Source: Chromobacterium sinusclupearum
Lineage (GTDB): Bacteria; Pseudomonadota; Gammaproteobacteria; Burkholderiales; Chromobacteriaceae
Direction of reading: 5' to 3'
DNA length: 64,000 nt
NCBI RefSeq assembly: GCF_002902845.1
Contig: NZ_PPTF01000085.1
Location: forward strand, 35,930-99,929
The position numbers were made by a program, and so were the translations under genes. The notes beneath the pieces were generated by a model, which worked only from the letters and a program-made list of their open reading frames with translations, did no database searches and was not told the origin of the DNA. Shown here piece after piece: positions 49,170-58,309 of this stretch. The first letter of the stretch is position 1. Each line of letters begins with the position of its first letter.

Positions 49170-50269
49170 GCGGAATGGCGGAGTCCAGCCTGCAGACGGT
49201 GCTGATCGTGGACGATGCGCCCGAATGTCTGGCCCAGATGTATGGCCTGCTCAAAGGGCGCTATCGGGTGTTGGTAGCCAATAGCGGCGAACGCGCGCTG
49301 CAGATTGTATCTGGCGAAGTGTTGCCGGATCTGGTGCTGCTCGATGTGATGCTGCCCGGCATCGGCGGCTACGAAGTGTGCCGGCGTCTGAAGGCCGATG
49401 ACCGCACGGTGGCGATTCCAGTGATTTTCCTGACAGGGCAGGGCGAAAGCGAGGATGAGCAAGCCGGCTTCGATGCCGGGGCCGCCGATTACATCATCAA
49501 GCCGATATCGCCTCCCATTGTGTTGGCGCGCGTGCTGACGCATGTGCGGCTGAAAGCGGCAGCGGATTTTCTACAGGACAAGGCGGCCTTTTTGGAGAGC
49601 GAGGTGGAGCGTCGCACGCGCGAGGTGCAAGTGATACAGGACGTCACCATCATGATGATGGCGGCGCTGGCCGAAACGCGCGATCACGAAACCGGCAACC
49701 ACTTGCTGCGGACGCAGAACTACGTGCGCGCGCTGGCGATTGAGCTGAGAAATCATCCGCGCTACCGTGCCGAACTCGACGAGCAGACCATACAGCTGCT
49801 GTACAAATCCGCGCCGCTGCATGATATCGGCAAAGTGGGCATTCCCGACCGCATCCTGCTGAAACCAGGGAAGCTGACCCCGGATGAGTTTGAAATCATG
49901 AAAACGCACACCGTGCTGGGCCGGGATGCCATCGCCACGGCGGAGAAACTGCTTGATGGTCCAAGCAATTTCCTAAGGCTGGCGCGCGAAATCGCGTATT
50001 CGCATCAGGAAAAGTGGGACGGCAGCGGCTATCCGGAAGGATTTGCCGGGGAGCAGATACCGCTGTCGGCGAGGCTGATGGCGGTGGCGGACGTCTATGA
50101 CGCCCTGATTTCGCGGCGGGTGTACAAGCCGCCGTTTTCACATGAAACGGCGGTCGACATGATCAGGGAGGGGAGCGGCCGGCATTTCGACCCGGACGTG
50201 GTCAACGCTTTCATGCAGATCACGGAACAGTTCCGCCAGATCGCGCAGCGTTACGCCGATACCGAGTGA
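49166..50269 (+). CDS. Response regulator with HD-GYP c-di-GMP phosphodiesterase
   Basis: 367 residues. The receiver domain at ~8-125 has acidic residues VDDAP, phospho-Asp in LVLLDVMLPG and Lys in IIKPISPP. The HD-GYP domain at ~155-355 has ETRDHETGNHLLR, LHDIGKVGIPD, HEKW-type SHQEKWDGSGYPEG and VADVYDAL. All the metal-binding His/Asp residues are seen. Translationally coupled to the hybrid kinase, it should break down c-di-GMP to GMP when phosphorylated. Confidence 0.9.
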   Translation: MSGMAESSLQTVLIVDDAPECLAQMYGLLKGRYRVLVANSGERALQIVSGEVLPDLVLLDVMLPGIGGYEVCRRLKADDRTVAIPVIFLTGQGESEDEQAGFDAGAADYIIKPISPPIVLARVLTHVRLKAAADFLQDKAAFLESEVERRTREVQVIQDVTIMMMAALAETRDHETGNHLLRTQNYVRALAIELRNHPRYRAELDEQTIQLLYKSAPLHDIGKVGIPDRILLKPGKLTPDEFEIMKTHTVLGRDAIATAEKLLDGPSNFLRLAREIAYSHQEKWDGSGYPEGFAGEQIPLSARLMAVADVYDALISRRVYKPPFSHETAVDMIREGSGRHFDPDVVNAFMQITEQFRQIAQRYADTE

Positions 50270-50279
50270 GCGGATGCGC

Positions 50280-50684
50280 TTAGCGGTGGAGCGCGCCGGC
50301 CGATTCCGGCTGCTCGACAATTTCCAGCACGGTCAACGCAACGCTGCCGGATGGCGTTGGCCAGTGCATGGTCTGCCCGACCGAGAGCCCTAGCAAGGCG
50401 GCCCCGATAGGGGCCAGGACAGAGATGCGGCCCAGCGTCCCATCGGCGTCTTTAGGGTAAACCAGAGTCAGCTGTTTTTCCTCGCCGCTTTCCAGTTTGA
50501 CGCGAGCGGTGCTGTTCATGGTGATGACATCGGACGGAATCGCAGATGGCTCCACCACGTCCGCCCGTTCCAGTTCCGCCTCCAGGCGGCTGGCTACGGG
50601 GTGGCCGTATTCGCACGTTTCCAGTACGGCTGCCAGACGTTCGTAATCCAGCGTAGACACAATAATGGAGGGCGGGATAGGCAT
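50280..50684 (-). CDS. rnk: Regulator of nucleoside diphosphate kinase (GreA-like)
   Basis: 134 residues from ATG 50684 after GGAGCTCAT; the frame extends upstream 23 codons without homology. A short N-terminal coiled region is followed by a GreA/GreB C-terminal-like domain (VKLESGEEKQLTLVYPKDADGTLGRISVLAPIGAALLGLSVGQTMHW). Rnk binds RNA polymerase in the secondary channel. Converges on the HD-GYP gene with only 10 bases between stops. Confidence 0.82.
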   Translation of the reverse strand: MPIPPSIIVSTLDYERLAAVLETCEYGHPVASRLEAELERADVVEPSAIPSDVITMNSTARVKLESGEEKQLTLVYPKDADGTLGRISVLAPIGAALLGLSVGQTMHWPTPSGSVALTVLEIVEQPESAGALHR

Positions 50685-50844
50685 ATGAGCTCCTTGCAGA
50701 TGGACAAAGGGCACCGCAAGGGTGCCCGTTGGACAAATCCAGAATGGATTCATATATCGATCATATAGGACTCATCGTTGCCAAAACAAGTCCAAGAGCC
50801 GAGTATATATTTTGCCTCGCCGGGAACTTCTGGCTAAAAATAGC

Positions 50845-51702
50845 TTACCCCAGCAGCGACAAGGCAGCCTGTGGCGCGATATTGGCTTGCCCCAGCGCGG
50901 CGGCGCCGGCTTTTCCTAGGATCTGCTGGGCGGTCAGGTTGGCGGTGGCGGCGGCAAAGTCGGTATCGCTGATGCGGCTGTTGGCAGCCTGGTTGGCGAT
51001 ATTGGAGGTCTGCAGATTATTCACCACAGCCTCAAAGCTGCTGTTGACCGCGCCGAGGGTGGCACGCTGCGAACCTATCGTTTGCAGATCGCTTTGCGCC
51101 GATTGTTGCGCATTCAGCGCGTTGGCCTGGGTGGTGATGTCTATGGTGTTGGTCGCCGCCAGATTGGCGTTGTAGCTGTTCAAGCCGCCGGAGCCGGGCG
51201 CGGCCGACAGATTGATGCTGGGAACGGTGATCTGGTTGCTGCTGGTGCCGTTGGGGCCCACCTGGAAGGTGGAGGCGTTGCCGCCGGTCAGCAGGGGCGT
51301 GCCATTGAACTGCGTGCTTTGCACAATTTGCGAGTTGGATTGGGTCAGCTGATCCACTTGCTGCTGCAGCGCCTGGCGGTTGCCGGCATTCAGCGCGCCA
51401 TCGCCTGCCTGGATGGCCAGTTCCTGGATTTGCTGGGTATTGCTCTGAATCTGGCCAAGGGCGGAGTCGGCAGTCTGCACCAGCGAAACGCCATCATTGG
51501 TATTGTTGATGGCCTGGTTGCTGCCGTTGATTTGCGCCTGCAGCTGCTGGGAAATGGCGAGATTCGCCGCATTGTCCGCAGCGCTATTCAATTGCGAGCC
51601 GGACGCAAGTTGGGCCAGAACCTGCTTGGTGGCTTGCTGCGTCTTGTTCAGCTGAGCCTGGCCAGCCAATGAGGCCAAATTAGTGTTGATGGTCAGCGCC
51701 AT
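50845..51702 (-). CDS. fliC: Flagellin
   Basis: 285 residues from ATG 51702 after GGGAGAACATC. Conserved N-terminal D0/D1 (LTINTNLASLAGQAQLNKTQQATKQVLAQLASGSQLNSAADNAANLAISQQL) and C-terminal D1/D0 (SRISDTDFAAATANLTAQQILGKAGAAALGQANIAPQAALSLLG) flank a short, Asn/Thr/Ser-rich variable centre of about 90 residues. It stands alone: no fliD, fliS or other flagellar gene is next to it. A clear sigma-28 promoter was not found. Confidence 0.9.
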   Translation of the reverse strand: MALTINTNLASLAGQAQLNKTQQATKQVLAQLASGSQLNSAADNAANLAISQQLQAQINGSNQAINNTNDGVSLVQTADSALGQIQSNTQQIQELAIQAGDGALNAGNRQALQQQVDQLTQSNSQIVQSTQFNGTPLLTGGNASTFQVGPNGTSSNQITVPSINLSAAPGSGGLNSYNANLAATNTIDITTQANALNAQQSAQSDLQTIGSQRATLGAVNSSFEAVVNNLQTSNIANQAANSRISDTDFAAATANLTAQQILGKAGAAALGQANIAPQAALSLLG

Positions 51703-51828
51703 GATGTTCTCCCGCGTGCTGCGTGCCGATAGGGCAATAATGCTCATTCAGTTTAGAAACAAGCACTTGCCCTGGCAAGAGTAATTTAAAGCAGGAAACA
51801 ATTCGCAACGAATTCGGCGGCGCAAAAA

Positions 51829-51857
51829 TACAAAACCCCGCGACAGCAGGCGCGGGG
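51829..51857 (-). terminator. Terminator of map
   Basis: CCCCGCG / CGCGGGG stem with TTTTG following on the minus strand, 10 bases after the map stop. Confidence 0.78.
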
Positions 51858-51866
51858 CGATTGGGC

Positions 51867-52664
51867 TTATTTGAAGCTGGGCTTGTCTGGCGTGCCGGCG
51901 GACTGGGTCATGATCTCGTAACCGGTGTCGGTCACCAGCACGGTGTGCTCCCATTGCGCGGACAGGCTGCGGTCCTTGGTGACCACGGTCCAGCCGTCAG
52001 CCAGGATGCGCAGATGGCGCTTGCCCTGGTTGATCATCGGCTCAATGGTGAAAATCATGCCGGGCTGGATTTCCAGGCCGGTGCCAGGACGACCATAGTG
52101 CAGAATTTGCGGTTCTTCATGGAATTTTTTGCCGATGCCGTGGCCGCAGAACTCCTGCACTACGCTGTACCCGGCGCCTTCGGCGTAGCTCTGGATGGCA
52201 TAGCCGATGTCGCCGAGCATCGCGCCCGGCTTCACTTTCTCGATGCCTTTCCACATGGCCTCATAGGTGATCTTGCACAGGCGCTTGGCGTGCGGGCTGA
52301 CATCGCCGACATAGAACATGCGGCTGGTATCGCCGTGGTAGCCGTCCTTGATCACCGTGATGTCCAGATTGACGATATCGCCGTTCTTCAGCGGCTTGTC
52401 GTTGGGAATGCCATGGCAAATCACGTGATTGACCGAGGTGCAGATCGACTTGGGGTAGGGGTTGTGGCCGCCCGGCGCGTAATTCAGCGGCGCCGGGATC
52501 GTGCCTTGCACATTGACCATATAGTCGTGGCACAGCTTGTCGATGGCCTCGGTGGTGACGCCGGGCTTGATGTGCGGGGTGATAAAGTCGAGGACTTCGG
52601 AGGCGAGACGCCCCGCGACTCGCATTTTTTCGATGTCGGTCGCGTCTTTGATCTGGATAGACAT
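51867..52664 (-). CDS. map: Type I methionine aminopeptidase
   Basis: 265 residues from ATG 52664 (SIQIKDATDIEKMR, the usual start of the family); an ATG 7 codons earlier is possible. Metal ligands are in NLDITVIKDGYHGDTSRMF (two Asp), GHGIGKKFHEEP (His), and FTIEPM / EHTVLVTDTG (two Glu). Removes the initiator Met from new proteins. Confidence 0.92.
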   Translation of the reverse strand: MSIQIKDATDIEKMRVAGRLASEVLDFITPHIKPGVTTEAIDKLCHDYMVNVQGTIPAPLNYAPGGHNPYPKSICTSVNHVICHGIPNDKPLKNGDIVNLDITVIKDGYHGDTSRMFYVGDVSPHAKRLCKITYEAMWKGIEKVKPGAMLGDIGYAIQSYAEGAGYSVVQEFCGHGIGKKFHEEPQILHYGRPGTGLEIQPGMIFTIEPMINQGKRHLRILADGWTVVTKDRSLSAQWEHTVLVTDTGYEIMTQSAGTPDKPSFK

Positions 52665-52798
52665 GTGTGGCTTGTTTGTTTTCATCGGCTAATGAGACGT
52701 AATTCTAGCAAAATGCGGCTCCTCTGGACATGCCAAGCGTGCAGTACGCCGCGCCGGGCTTTCTATACTGGACCTAAACGGCCTTGTGGGAGAAGGAG

Positions 52799-53662
52799 AT
52801 GCGCGCATGGATGCTGGCGTTGTGGCTTGCGCTCTTGTCATGTCAGGCCCATGCCGAGAGCGCGATGGAGGTGCGTTATATCAGCGACGCGCCGCGCTAT
52901 CAGGAATACATCGAGATACTGCGCACGGCGCTGGACAAAACCATTCCGGAATACGGCCCGTATGTGATGAGCCACCCGGAAGCCGAAATGAATGAGCCCC
53001 GCTATATGGCGGATGCGGTTTCGGGCAAATCGGTCAACCTGGTATGGGGCTCCACTTCGGTAGAGCGCGAACGAACCTTGATTCCCATCCGCATTCCGCT
53101 GGGCAAAGGCTTGCTCGGCTATCGCATCGGCCTGATTCGCGCGGGCGAACAGGCGCGTTTTTCCGGAGTGAAAACGCGGGACGACCTCAAGCGCTTTACT
53201 TTCGGCATGGGGCCGGGCTGGGGCGACATCGCCATCTGCCGCCACGCCGGGCTGACCGTGTGGATTGATCCCTACGAGAAGCTATTCAAGATGCTGACTG
53301 CGGGCCGGTTCGATTTCTATTCGCGCGGCGTCAACGAGATATTCACGGAATTCCAAGCTTTCCATCTGTCCGAGCAGGGTATAGCCGTGGAAAAGGATTT
53401 GCTGTTGCACTCCATTTATCCGTTCTACTTTTTCGTCAGTCCGGCCGAGCCGAGGCTGGCCAGCCGGCTCAAGATGGGCTTGGAAAAAATGCTGAACGAT
53501 GGCAGCTTCGACGCTATTTTCTGGAAGTACAATCAGGCCAATATCGAGCGGGCCGGCCTGGCGCGCCGGCGCGTGATCGAGCTGGCCAATCCGGCCCTGC
53601 CGCCCGATACGCCGCTGGATGACCATCGCTTGTGGTTCGTGCCATCGGCCCGACGGCCCTGA
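52799..53662 (+). CDS. Orphan periplasmic binding-like protein
   Basis: 287 residues from ATG 52799; GGGAG lies six bases before. A signal peptide (LALWLALLSCQAHA, residues ~4-20) is followed by a family-3 solute-binding-like fold, recognisable from VNLVWGSTSVERERTLIPIRIPLGKGLLGYR and FGMGPGWGDIAICRHAGLTVW, but more diverged than the two other binding proteins here. No transporter genes adjacent. Ligand unknown. Confidence 0.72.
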   Translation: MRAWMLALWLALLSCQAHAESAMEVRYISDAPRYQEYIEILRTALDKTIPEYGPYVMSHPEAEMNEPRYMADAVSGKSVNLVWGSTSVERERTLIPIRIPLGKGLLGYRIGLIRAGEQARFSGVKTRDDLKRFTFGMGPGWGDIAICRHAGLTVWIDPYEKLFKMLTAGRFDFYSRGVNEIFTEFQAFHLSEQGIAVEKDLLLHSIYPFYFFVSPAEPRLASRLKMGLEKMLNDGSFDAIFWKYNQANIERAGLARRRVIELANPALPPDTPLDDHRLWFVPSARRP

Positions 53663-53742
53663 GTGGCGCGACATATCTCCATGGCCCCAGCGTGTGCCGA
53701 TGCGGCGCGCGATTGGACGTGATGCGCGATGGACTGGCCATG

Positions 53743-53767
53743 AAAAAGCCCGCCGGGAGGCGGGCTT
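53743..53767 (-). terminator. Terminator of fbp
   Basis: AAGCCCGCC / GGCGGGCTT with a 4-base loop, T-run on the minus strand. About 20 bases after the fbp stop. Confidence 0.85.
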
Positions 53768-53788
53768 GCTGGCTTTGTGAAAGCCGGA

Positions 53789-54796
53789 TCAGGCTTGCTC
53801 TTGATGGTAGCGCGTGACGCGCTCCACTTCCTGTTTCGAACCCAGGAATACCGCCACGCGTTCGTGCAGCTTCTGCGGCTGGATGTCCATGATGCGCTGG
53901 TAGCCATTGGTGGCCGCGCCGCCGGCCTGCTCGACAACGAAGGCCATGGGGTTGCCTTCATACATCAGCCGCAGTTTGCCGGCCTTGGCGGGATCGCGCG
54001 CATCCTTGGGATACATGAAGATGCCGCCGCGAGTCAGAATGCGGTGCACTTCGGCCACCATGGACGCCACCCAGCGCATATTGAAGTCGCGGGCGCGCGG
54101 ACCGGTCTTGCCTGCCAGCAGCTCCTCGACATAACGGCGCACCGGCGCTTCCCAGTGGCGCATATTGGACATATTGATGGCGAATTCGCTGGTTTGCTCC
54201 GGCACGCGCATGTCCGGATGGGTCAATACGAACGAGCCCTGCTCACGATCCAGAGTGAAGCCATGCACGCCGCTGCCGAAAGTCAGCACCAATTGGGTTT
54301 GCGGGCCGTACACGGTATAGCCGGCGGCCACTTGATGGGTGCCAGGCTGCATGAAGTCCTGCTCGGTCGGCAGCGTCACGCCTTCGGGGCAGCGCAGGAT
54401 CGAGAAAATCGTGCCGACAGAAATGTTGACGTCGATGTTGGACGAGCCATCCAGCGGATCGAACAGCAGCAGGTATTCGCCCTTGGGGTATTCGCCCGGG
54501 ATGTGATACGGCAGTTCCATTTCCTCGGACGCCATCGCGGCCAGGCTGCCGCCCCACTCATTGGCGTCAAGCAGGTAGTCGTTGGCGATCACGTCCAGCT
54601 TCTTTTGAGCCTCGCCCTGGATGTTGCCGGTGCCGGCTTCGCCCAGCACGCCGGCCAAAGCGCCCTTGTTGACCGAATAGCTGATGGCCTTGCAGGCGCG
54701 TCCGACCGTTTCGATCAACAGGCGCAGTTCGGGAGGAAGCGTGCCCGCCTTGCGCTGCTGTTCGATCAGAAATCGGGAGAGGGTGATGCGGCTCAT
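53789..54796 (-). CDS. fbp: Class 1 fructose-1,6-bisphosphatase
   Basis: 335 residues from ATG 54796 after AAAGGAAAG. Metal-binding and catalytic segments: SEEMELP, FDPLDGSSNIDVNISVGTIFSI, and the C-terminal AGKLRLMYEGNPMAFVVEQAGG. Gluconeogenic hydrolysis of fructose-1,6-bisphosphate. The family assignment is secure. Confidence 0.94.
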   Translation of the reverse strand: MSRITLSRFLIEQQRKAGTLPPELRLLIETVGRACKAISYSVNKGALAGVLGEAGTGNIQGEAQKKLDVIANDYLLDANEWGGSLAAMASEEMELPYHIPGEYPKGEYLLLFDPLDGSSNIDVNISVGTIFSILRCPEGVTLPTEQDFMQPGTHQVAAGYTVYGPQTQLVLTFGSGVHGFTLDREQGSFVLTHPDMRVPEQTSEFAINMSNMRHWEAPVRRYVEELLAGKTGPRARDFNMRWVASMVAEVHRILTRGGIFMYPKDARDPAKAGKLRLMYEGNPMAFVVEQAGGAATNGYQRIMDIQPQKLHERVAVFLGSKQEVERVTRYHQEQA

Positions 54797-54934
54797 GACT
54801 TTCCTTTGGAATGGATAGGTGCGCGAATGATAATGCCGGCGGGTTGTCGGCACAACGCCGAATTATAGCGAAGATACGGGCGGAGGCGGCGGGGAGCGGC
54901 TATCAAGATAGAAAGTTCCATCCAGGAGTGCATC

Positions 54935-55714
54935 ATGCGAGCCAGTATTTTGGGACTGCTGTTCAGCCTAGCCATCTGGTCGTCCGCCGCATCGGCGCTT
55001 GTCATCTACACCGAGGACTGGCCGCCGATCACCTTTCAACACAATGGCGTAGCCGATGGCATGGCGGTGGAAGTGGTGCGGGAAATCCAGTCCCGTATCA
55101 AGGACAACAGCCCAATTGAGGTGGTTCCCTGGGCGCGCGGTTACAAAGAGTTGCTGACCAATCCCAACGTGATGCTGTTCACCGTAGGCCGCAGCGAAGC
55201 GCGAGAGAAACAGATGACGCTGCTGGGGCCGATAGCGGTATCGCAGACCGTGCTGCTGGCGCGCAAAGGCGAAGCCGCCAAACTGCTGGCGCTGGGCGCC
55301 GGCATCTACCAGCGCCCTGTGGGCGCCTACCGCGGCAGCATCTTCGCCGACGCCGCGTCCGCAGCCGGCTTTGTCGAGGTGGACCTTGCCCCTACGCCGC
55401 AAATCACGGCGCAGAAAATGCTGCTGGGCCGCTACGACATGTGGGTGGAGGGCGGCTTCGTCGTGGCCTCGGTCCTGAAGGACATCCACCAGCCGCCCGA
55501 TGCGGTGGAGGTGGTGAGGGTGCTGGAGTCGCTGGAGTTGTATCTGGCGTTTTCCCGCGGCACGCCGGGCGATGAGGTTCGGCGCTGGCAGGATGGCTTC
55601 GCCGCCATCAAGAAGGACGGCACGTTCAAGCGCATCTACAACAAATGGCTGCCACGCGACGCGGCGCCGTTGGAGATCAGGCTGATAGGCGTTCCGCCAT
55701 CTCCGGCTCATTAA
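54935..55714 (+). CDS. Orphan periplasmic solute-binding protein, family 3
   Basis: 259 residues, CAGGAG six bases before ATG. Signal peptide to ~21 (SSAASA), then the family-3 fold with IYTEDWPPITFQHNGVADGMAVEVVREIQ, VPWARGYKELLTNPNVMLFTVGRSEARE and YDMWVEGGFVVASVL. Like the protein at 38610 it is a lone binding protein without permease or ATPase. Confidence 0.8.
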   Translation: MRASILGLLFSLAIWSSAASALVIYTEDWPPITFQHNGVADGMAVEVVREIQSRIKDNSPIEVVPWARGYKELLTNPNVMLFTVGRSEAREKQMTLLGPIAVSQTVLLARKGEAAKLLALGAGIYQRPVGAYRGSIFADAASAAGFVEVDLAPTPQITAQKMLLGRYDMWVEGGFVVASVLKDIHQPPDAVEVVRVLESLELYLAFSRGTPGDEVRRWQDGFAAIKKDGTFKRIYNKWLPRDAAPLEIRLIGVPPSPAH

Positions 55715-57039
55715 CTCTGCGTATTTTGCGGGCCGGCATCCGCCTGAAGGCTGGACGGCCGCGGCGCCTTGCGCAACTCGGCCCACTCCGACAGCCGAAT
55801 GTTTTCCGGCACGCCGCGCCGCTTGGCGATACCGACGCGTTGCGCCCGGTAGATGCCGGAGTGGCCGGAGCATAGATAAGCCACCACGCAAGCCAGCCCG
55901 GCATAAATGCCGATTTCCGGACCGAACAGCTCCATGGCCATGACCGTGGAAGCCAGCGGCGTATTGGCCGCGCCGGCAAAGACAGCGACAAAGCCCATGC
56001 CCGCAAGCAGGGGAAAGGGCAGGTGCAGCAACGGCGACAGCGCATTGCCCAGCGTGGCGCCGATATAAAACAAGGGCGTCACCTCGCCGCCTTTGAAGCC
56101 GGCGCCCAGCGTGGCGATGGTAAACGCCAGCTTGCCGGCAAAGTCATAGGAGGGCAGCGGGTGCTGAAAGGCCGCCACGATATTGGGAATGCCCAAACCC
56201 AAGTAGGCGCGGGCATCAAACAAGGAGGCGGCGATAGCGACGCAGCCGCCGCCAATCAGCGGCCGCAGCGGCGCAAACGCGACAAACCGCTTGAACAGCG
56301 CGGCCAGCGCATGGACAGATTCCGCGAACAATTTCCCAGTCAGGCCGAACACCACGCCAGCCGCCATGGCCGCGCCAAGGCACAGCGCAGTCGGTTGCGG
56401 AATATACGGAATCGCGTAATGGGTGTGCTGCACGCCCCACAGCAGGCCCACCTGGTCGCCCGCGACGGCGGCAAGCAGGCAGGGCAAGATAGCATCGTAG
56501 CGCATCCGCCCGATGGCCAGCACCTCCAGGCCAAAGATGGCGCCGGCCAGCGGCGTGCCGAAAACCGAGGCAAAACCCGCGCTGATGCCGGCCATCAGCA
56601 GCAAGCGCCGTTCCGACGTCGGCAGGCCGAACAGTTTGTGGACCTGATCGGCCAGGGCGCCGCCCATCTGCACCGCCGTGCCTTCGCGCCCGGCCGAGCC
56701 GCCAAACAAATGGGTAATGACGGTGCCAATCAGCACCAGCGGCGCCATCCGCAGCGGGATGGTCTTTTTGGGGTCGTGAATCTCGTCGATCAGCAGATTG
56801 TTGCCGCCTTCGACTTCGCGCCCAAACCATAGATACAGCATGCCGACGGCGAAGCCGCCCAGCGGCAGCAGCCAGATCAGCCAAGCATGGGCAATGCGCG
56901 TATGGGTGGCCCACTCCAGCGAGAACAGGAAAAAGGCCGAGGCGCTGCCGACAAGCGCGGCAACCAGTAGCGACAACAGCGTCCATTTGCCGATGAAAGG
57001 CAGGACGGAAAGCCGTTCGGGGATGAGTTTTGGAATCAT
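55711..57039 (-). CDS. CLC-F type fluoride/proton antiporter
   Basis: 442 residues, about ten membrane helices. The CLC signature reads GSAGREGTAVQMG instead of the chloride-type GREGP, and EVEGGNNLLIDEIHDPKK replaces the GSGIPE selectivity loop. Both are traits of the fluoride-specific CLC-F branch. It should export fluoride from the cytoplasm. A fluoride riboswitch and promoter lie directly upstream, which strongly supports the assignment over a chloride channel. The last codons overlap the stop of the facing binding-protein gene by four bases. Confidence 0.88.
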   Translation of the reverse strand: MIPKLIPERLSVLPFIGKWTLLSLLVAALVGSASAFFLFSLEWATHTRIAHAWLIWLLPLGGFAVGMLYLWFGREVEGGNNLLIDEIHDPKKTIPLRMAPLVLIGTVITHLFGGSAGREGTAVQMGGALADQVHKLFGLPTSERRLLLMAGISAGFASVFGTPLAGAIFGLEVLAIGRMRYDAILPCLLAAVAGDQVGLLWGVQHTHYAIPYIPQPTALCLGAAMAAGVVFGLTGKLFAESVHALAALFKRFVAFAPLRPLIGGGCVAIAASLFDARAYLGLGIPNIVAAFQHPLPSYDFAGKLAFTIATLGAGFKGGEVTPLFYIGATLGNALSPLLHLPFPLLAGMGFVAVFAGAANTPLASTVMAMELFGPEIGIYAGLACVVAYLCSGHSGIYRAQRVGIAKRRGVPENIRLSEWAELRKAPRPSSLQADAGPQNTQS

Positions 57040-57120
57040 CGTTTGTCCAGTGCAGTCAGATTGACACGCCTGGACCGTGGGTGCGGGATATGCGTACCTA
57101 CAGCTTCCGGTCCAGGAATA

Positions 57121-57173
57121 CTGTAGGCATCATCAGCCTTCGCAAAGGCGGTTACGGGAGGAATGCCATCTCC
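57121..57173 (-). ncRNA. Fluoride riboswitch (crcB motif)
   Basis: Reading the minus strand: GGAGATGGCATTCCTCC, then GTAACCGCC, a loop TTTGCGAA, GGCTGATGATGCCTACAG. These are the conserved blocks of the crcB fluoride aptamer in order (GGxGAUGGxxUUCCxCC, AACCGCC, GGCUGAUGxxxCCUAC). It lies in the ~155-base leader of the CLC-F gene. CCTACAG at the 3' edge can pair with CTGTAGG (57103-57097), a likely anti-aptamer arm of the expression platform. Confidence 0.92.
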
Positions 57174-57187
57174 GCAGCAGATGGCCC

Positions 57188-57216
57188 ATTGTATGGCGTT
57201 GCGGCCGTCCGCGCAA
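57188..57216 (-). promoter_or_regulatory. Sigma-70 promoter of the CLC-F leader
   Basis: Minus strand TTGCGC (57216-57211), 17 bases, TACAAT (57193-57188). It begins just after the lysR stop and puts the transcript start a few bases before the riboswitch aptamer. Confidence 0.7.
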
Positions 57217-57227
57217 CGGCGGGCGAT

Positions 57228-58115
57228 TCATGCCGTTTTGGCCGCCTCGCTCTCCAGCCATCCGCAAAAAGCCTCCACAGTCGCATCCTCGGCTGACATC
57301 CGCGGCACGACCCAGCAGTAGTCGCGCACCGTCACCACCGGCTCCGGCAGCGGCGAAACCAGTTGCCCGGAGGCTATCAGCGCCTGAGCCATCGGCAACG
57401 GCCCCAATACCACGCCCAAGCCGTCTATGGCGGCTTGCAAGGCGAGCGAGAATTTGTCGAAGTGCAGGCTGCAAGCCGGCTTCAACTCCGGCGCGCCGGC
57501 CAGCGTCAGCCAGCGCGGCCAGGCCGTGGGGCGGGTGTCCGCGTGGAGCAGGGTATGGCAGACCAGATCGGCCGGACTATTCAGCGGCAGGCGCGCCAGC
57601 AGGCCGGGGCTGGCCAGCGGCAGCTCCCATTCCTTCAAAAAGGGTTTGGCGATATGGCCGGGCCAGTCGCCGGGGCCGCGACGAATGGCGATGTCGAACG
57701 GCGCATCCAGCCGCGATAGGTCACGGTCCGACGTGACCAGATGGAGTTCCAGATCGGGATGCCTGGCGCGGAAGCCAGCCAGCCGCGGCAACAGCCAATA
57801 GGCGGCAAACGTGGGCGTGGAATTGATGCTGAGCCGGCGCTGCCGGTTGGGCTGCAGCAGCTGGGCGGTGGCGTTGGCGATCAAATCCAGGCCATCCTGC
57901 ACCTGCACCAGATAACGCCAGCCGGCGTCGGTGAGCTTGACGCGGCCGCCGCTGCGCTCAAACAGCGACACGCCCAGCCAATCTTCCAGCTGCTTTATCT
58001 GTTTGCTCACAGCGCCATGCGTGACGAATAATTCGCCCGCGGCGGCGGAGAAGCTTTCCAGGCGGGCGGCGGCTTCGAAAATCCGCAGGGAATTGAGAGG
58101 AGGGTAGGCGCTCAT
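57228..58115 (-). CDS. LysR-family transcriptional regulator (GcvA-like)
   Basis: 295 residues. The N-terminal winged helix (LNSLRIFEAAARLESFSAAAGELFVTHGAVSKQIKQLEDWLGVSLFERSGGRVKLT) and C-terminal effector domain (INSTPTFAAYWLLPRLAGFRARHPDLELHLVTSD) are those of GcvA-type LysR proteins. It lies upstream of the CLC-F leader in the same direction and is divergent from acnB, which it may regulate; the effector is unknown. It need not be linked to fluoride. Confidence 0.88.
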   Translation of the reverse strand: MSAYPPLNSLRIFEAAARLESFSAAAGELFVTHGAVSKQIKQLEDWLGVSLFERSGGRVKLTDAGWRYLVQVQDGLDLIANATAQLLQPNRQRRLSINSTPTFAAYWLLPRLAGFRARHPDLELHLVTSDRDLSRLDAPFDIAIRRGPGDWPGHIAKPFLKEWELPLASPGLLARLPLNSPADLVCHTLLHADTRPTAWPRWLTLAGAPELKPACSLHFDKFSLALQAAIDGLGVVLGPLPMAQALIASGQLVSPLPEPVVTVRDYCWVVPRMSAEDATVEAFCGWLESEAAKTA

Positions 58116-58309
58116 GCTGTGATTTTAACTCACAATGCGTGTTGCGATTACTCGTTTGTATGCAAGCGCCGAAAAGCGTAATCTTCAGCCACTACAAAGC
58201 GCATATTCGCAGCGCCCGGCGCGCGTATGATGCAGAATTACCGAGTGGAGACTGTCGGCGTTTTCGCTGGCAGGCTTGCCGACAACCAAAGCCAAGAAGG
58301 TCCCGAGTC

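Noticed and set aside
51766..51779. Palindrome CTTGCC-CT-GGCAAG upstream of flagellin
   Set aside because: Perfect arms but too short, and it matches no known flagellar promoter or operator I could name; no sigma-28 or sigma-54 promoter was found around it.
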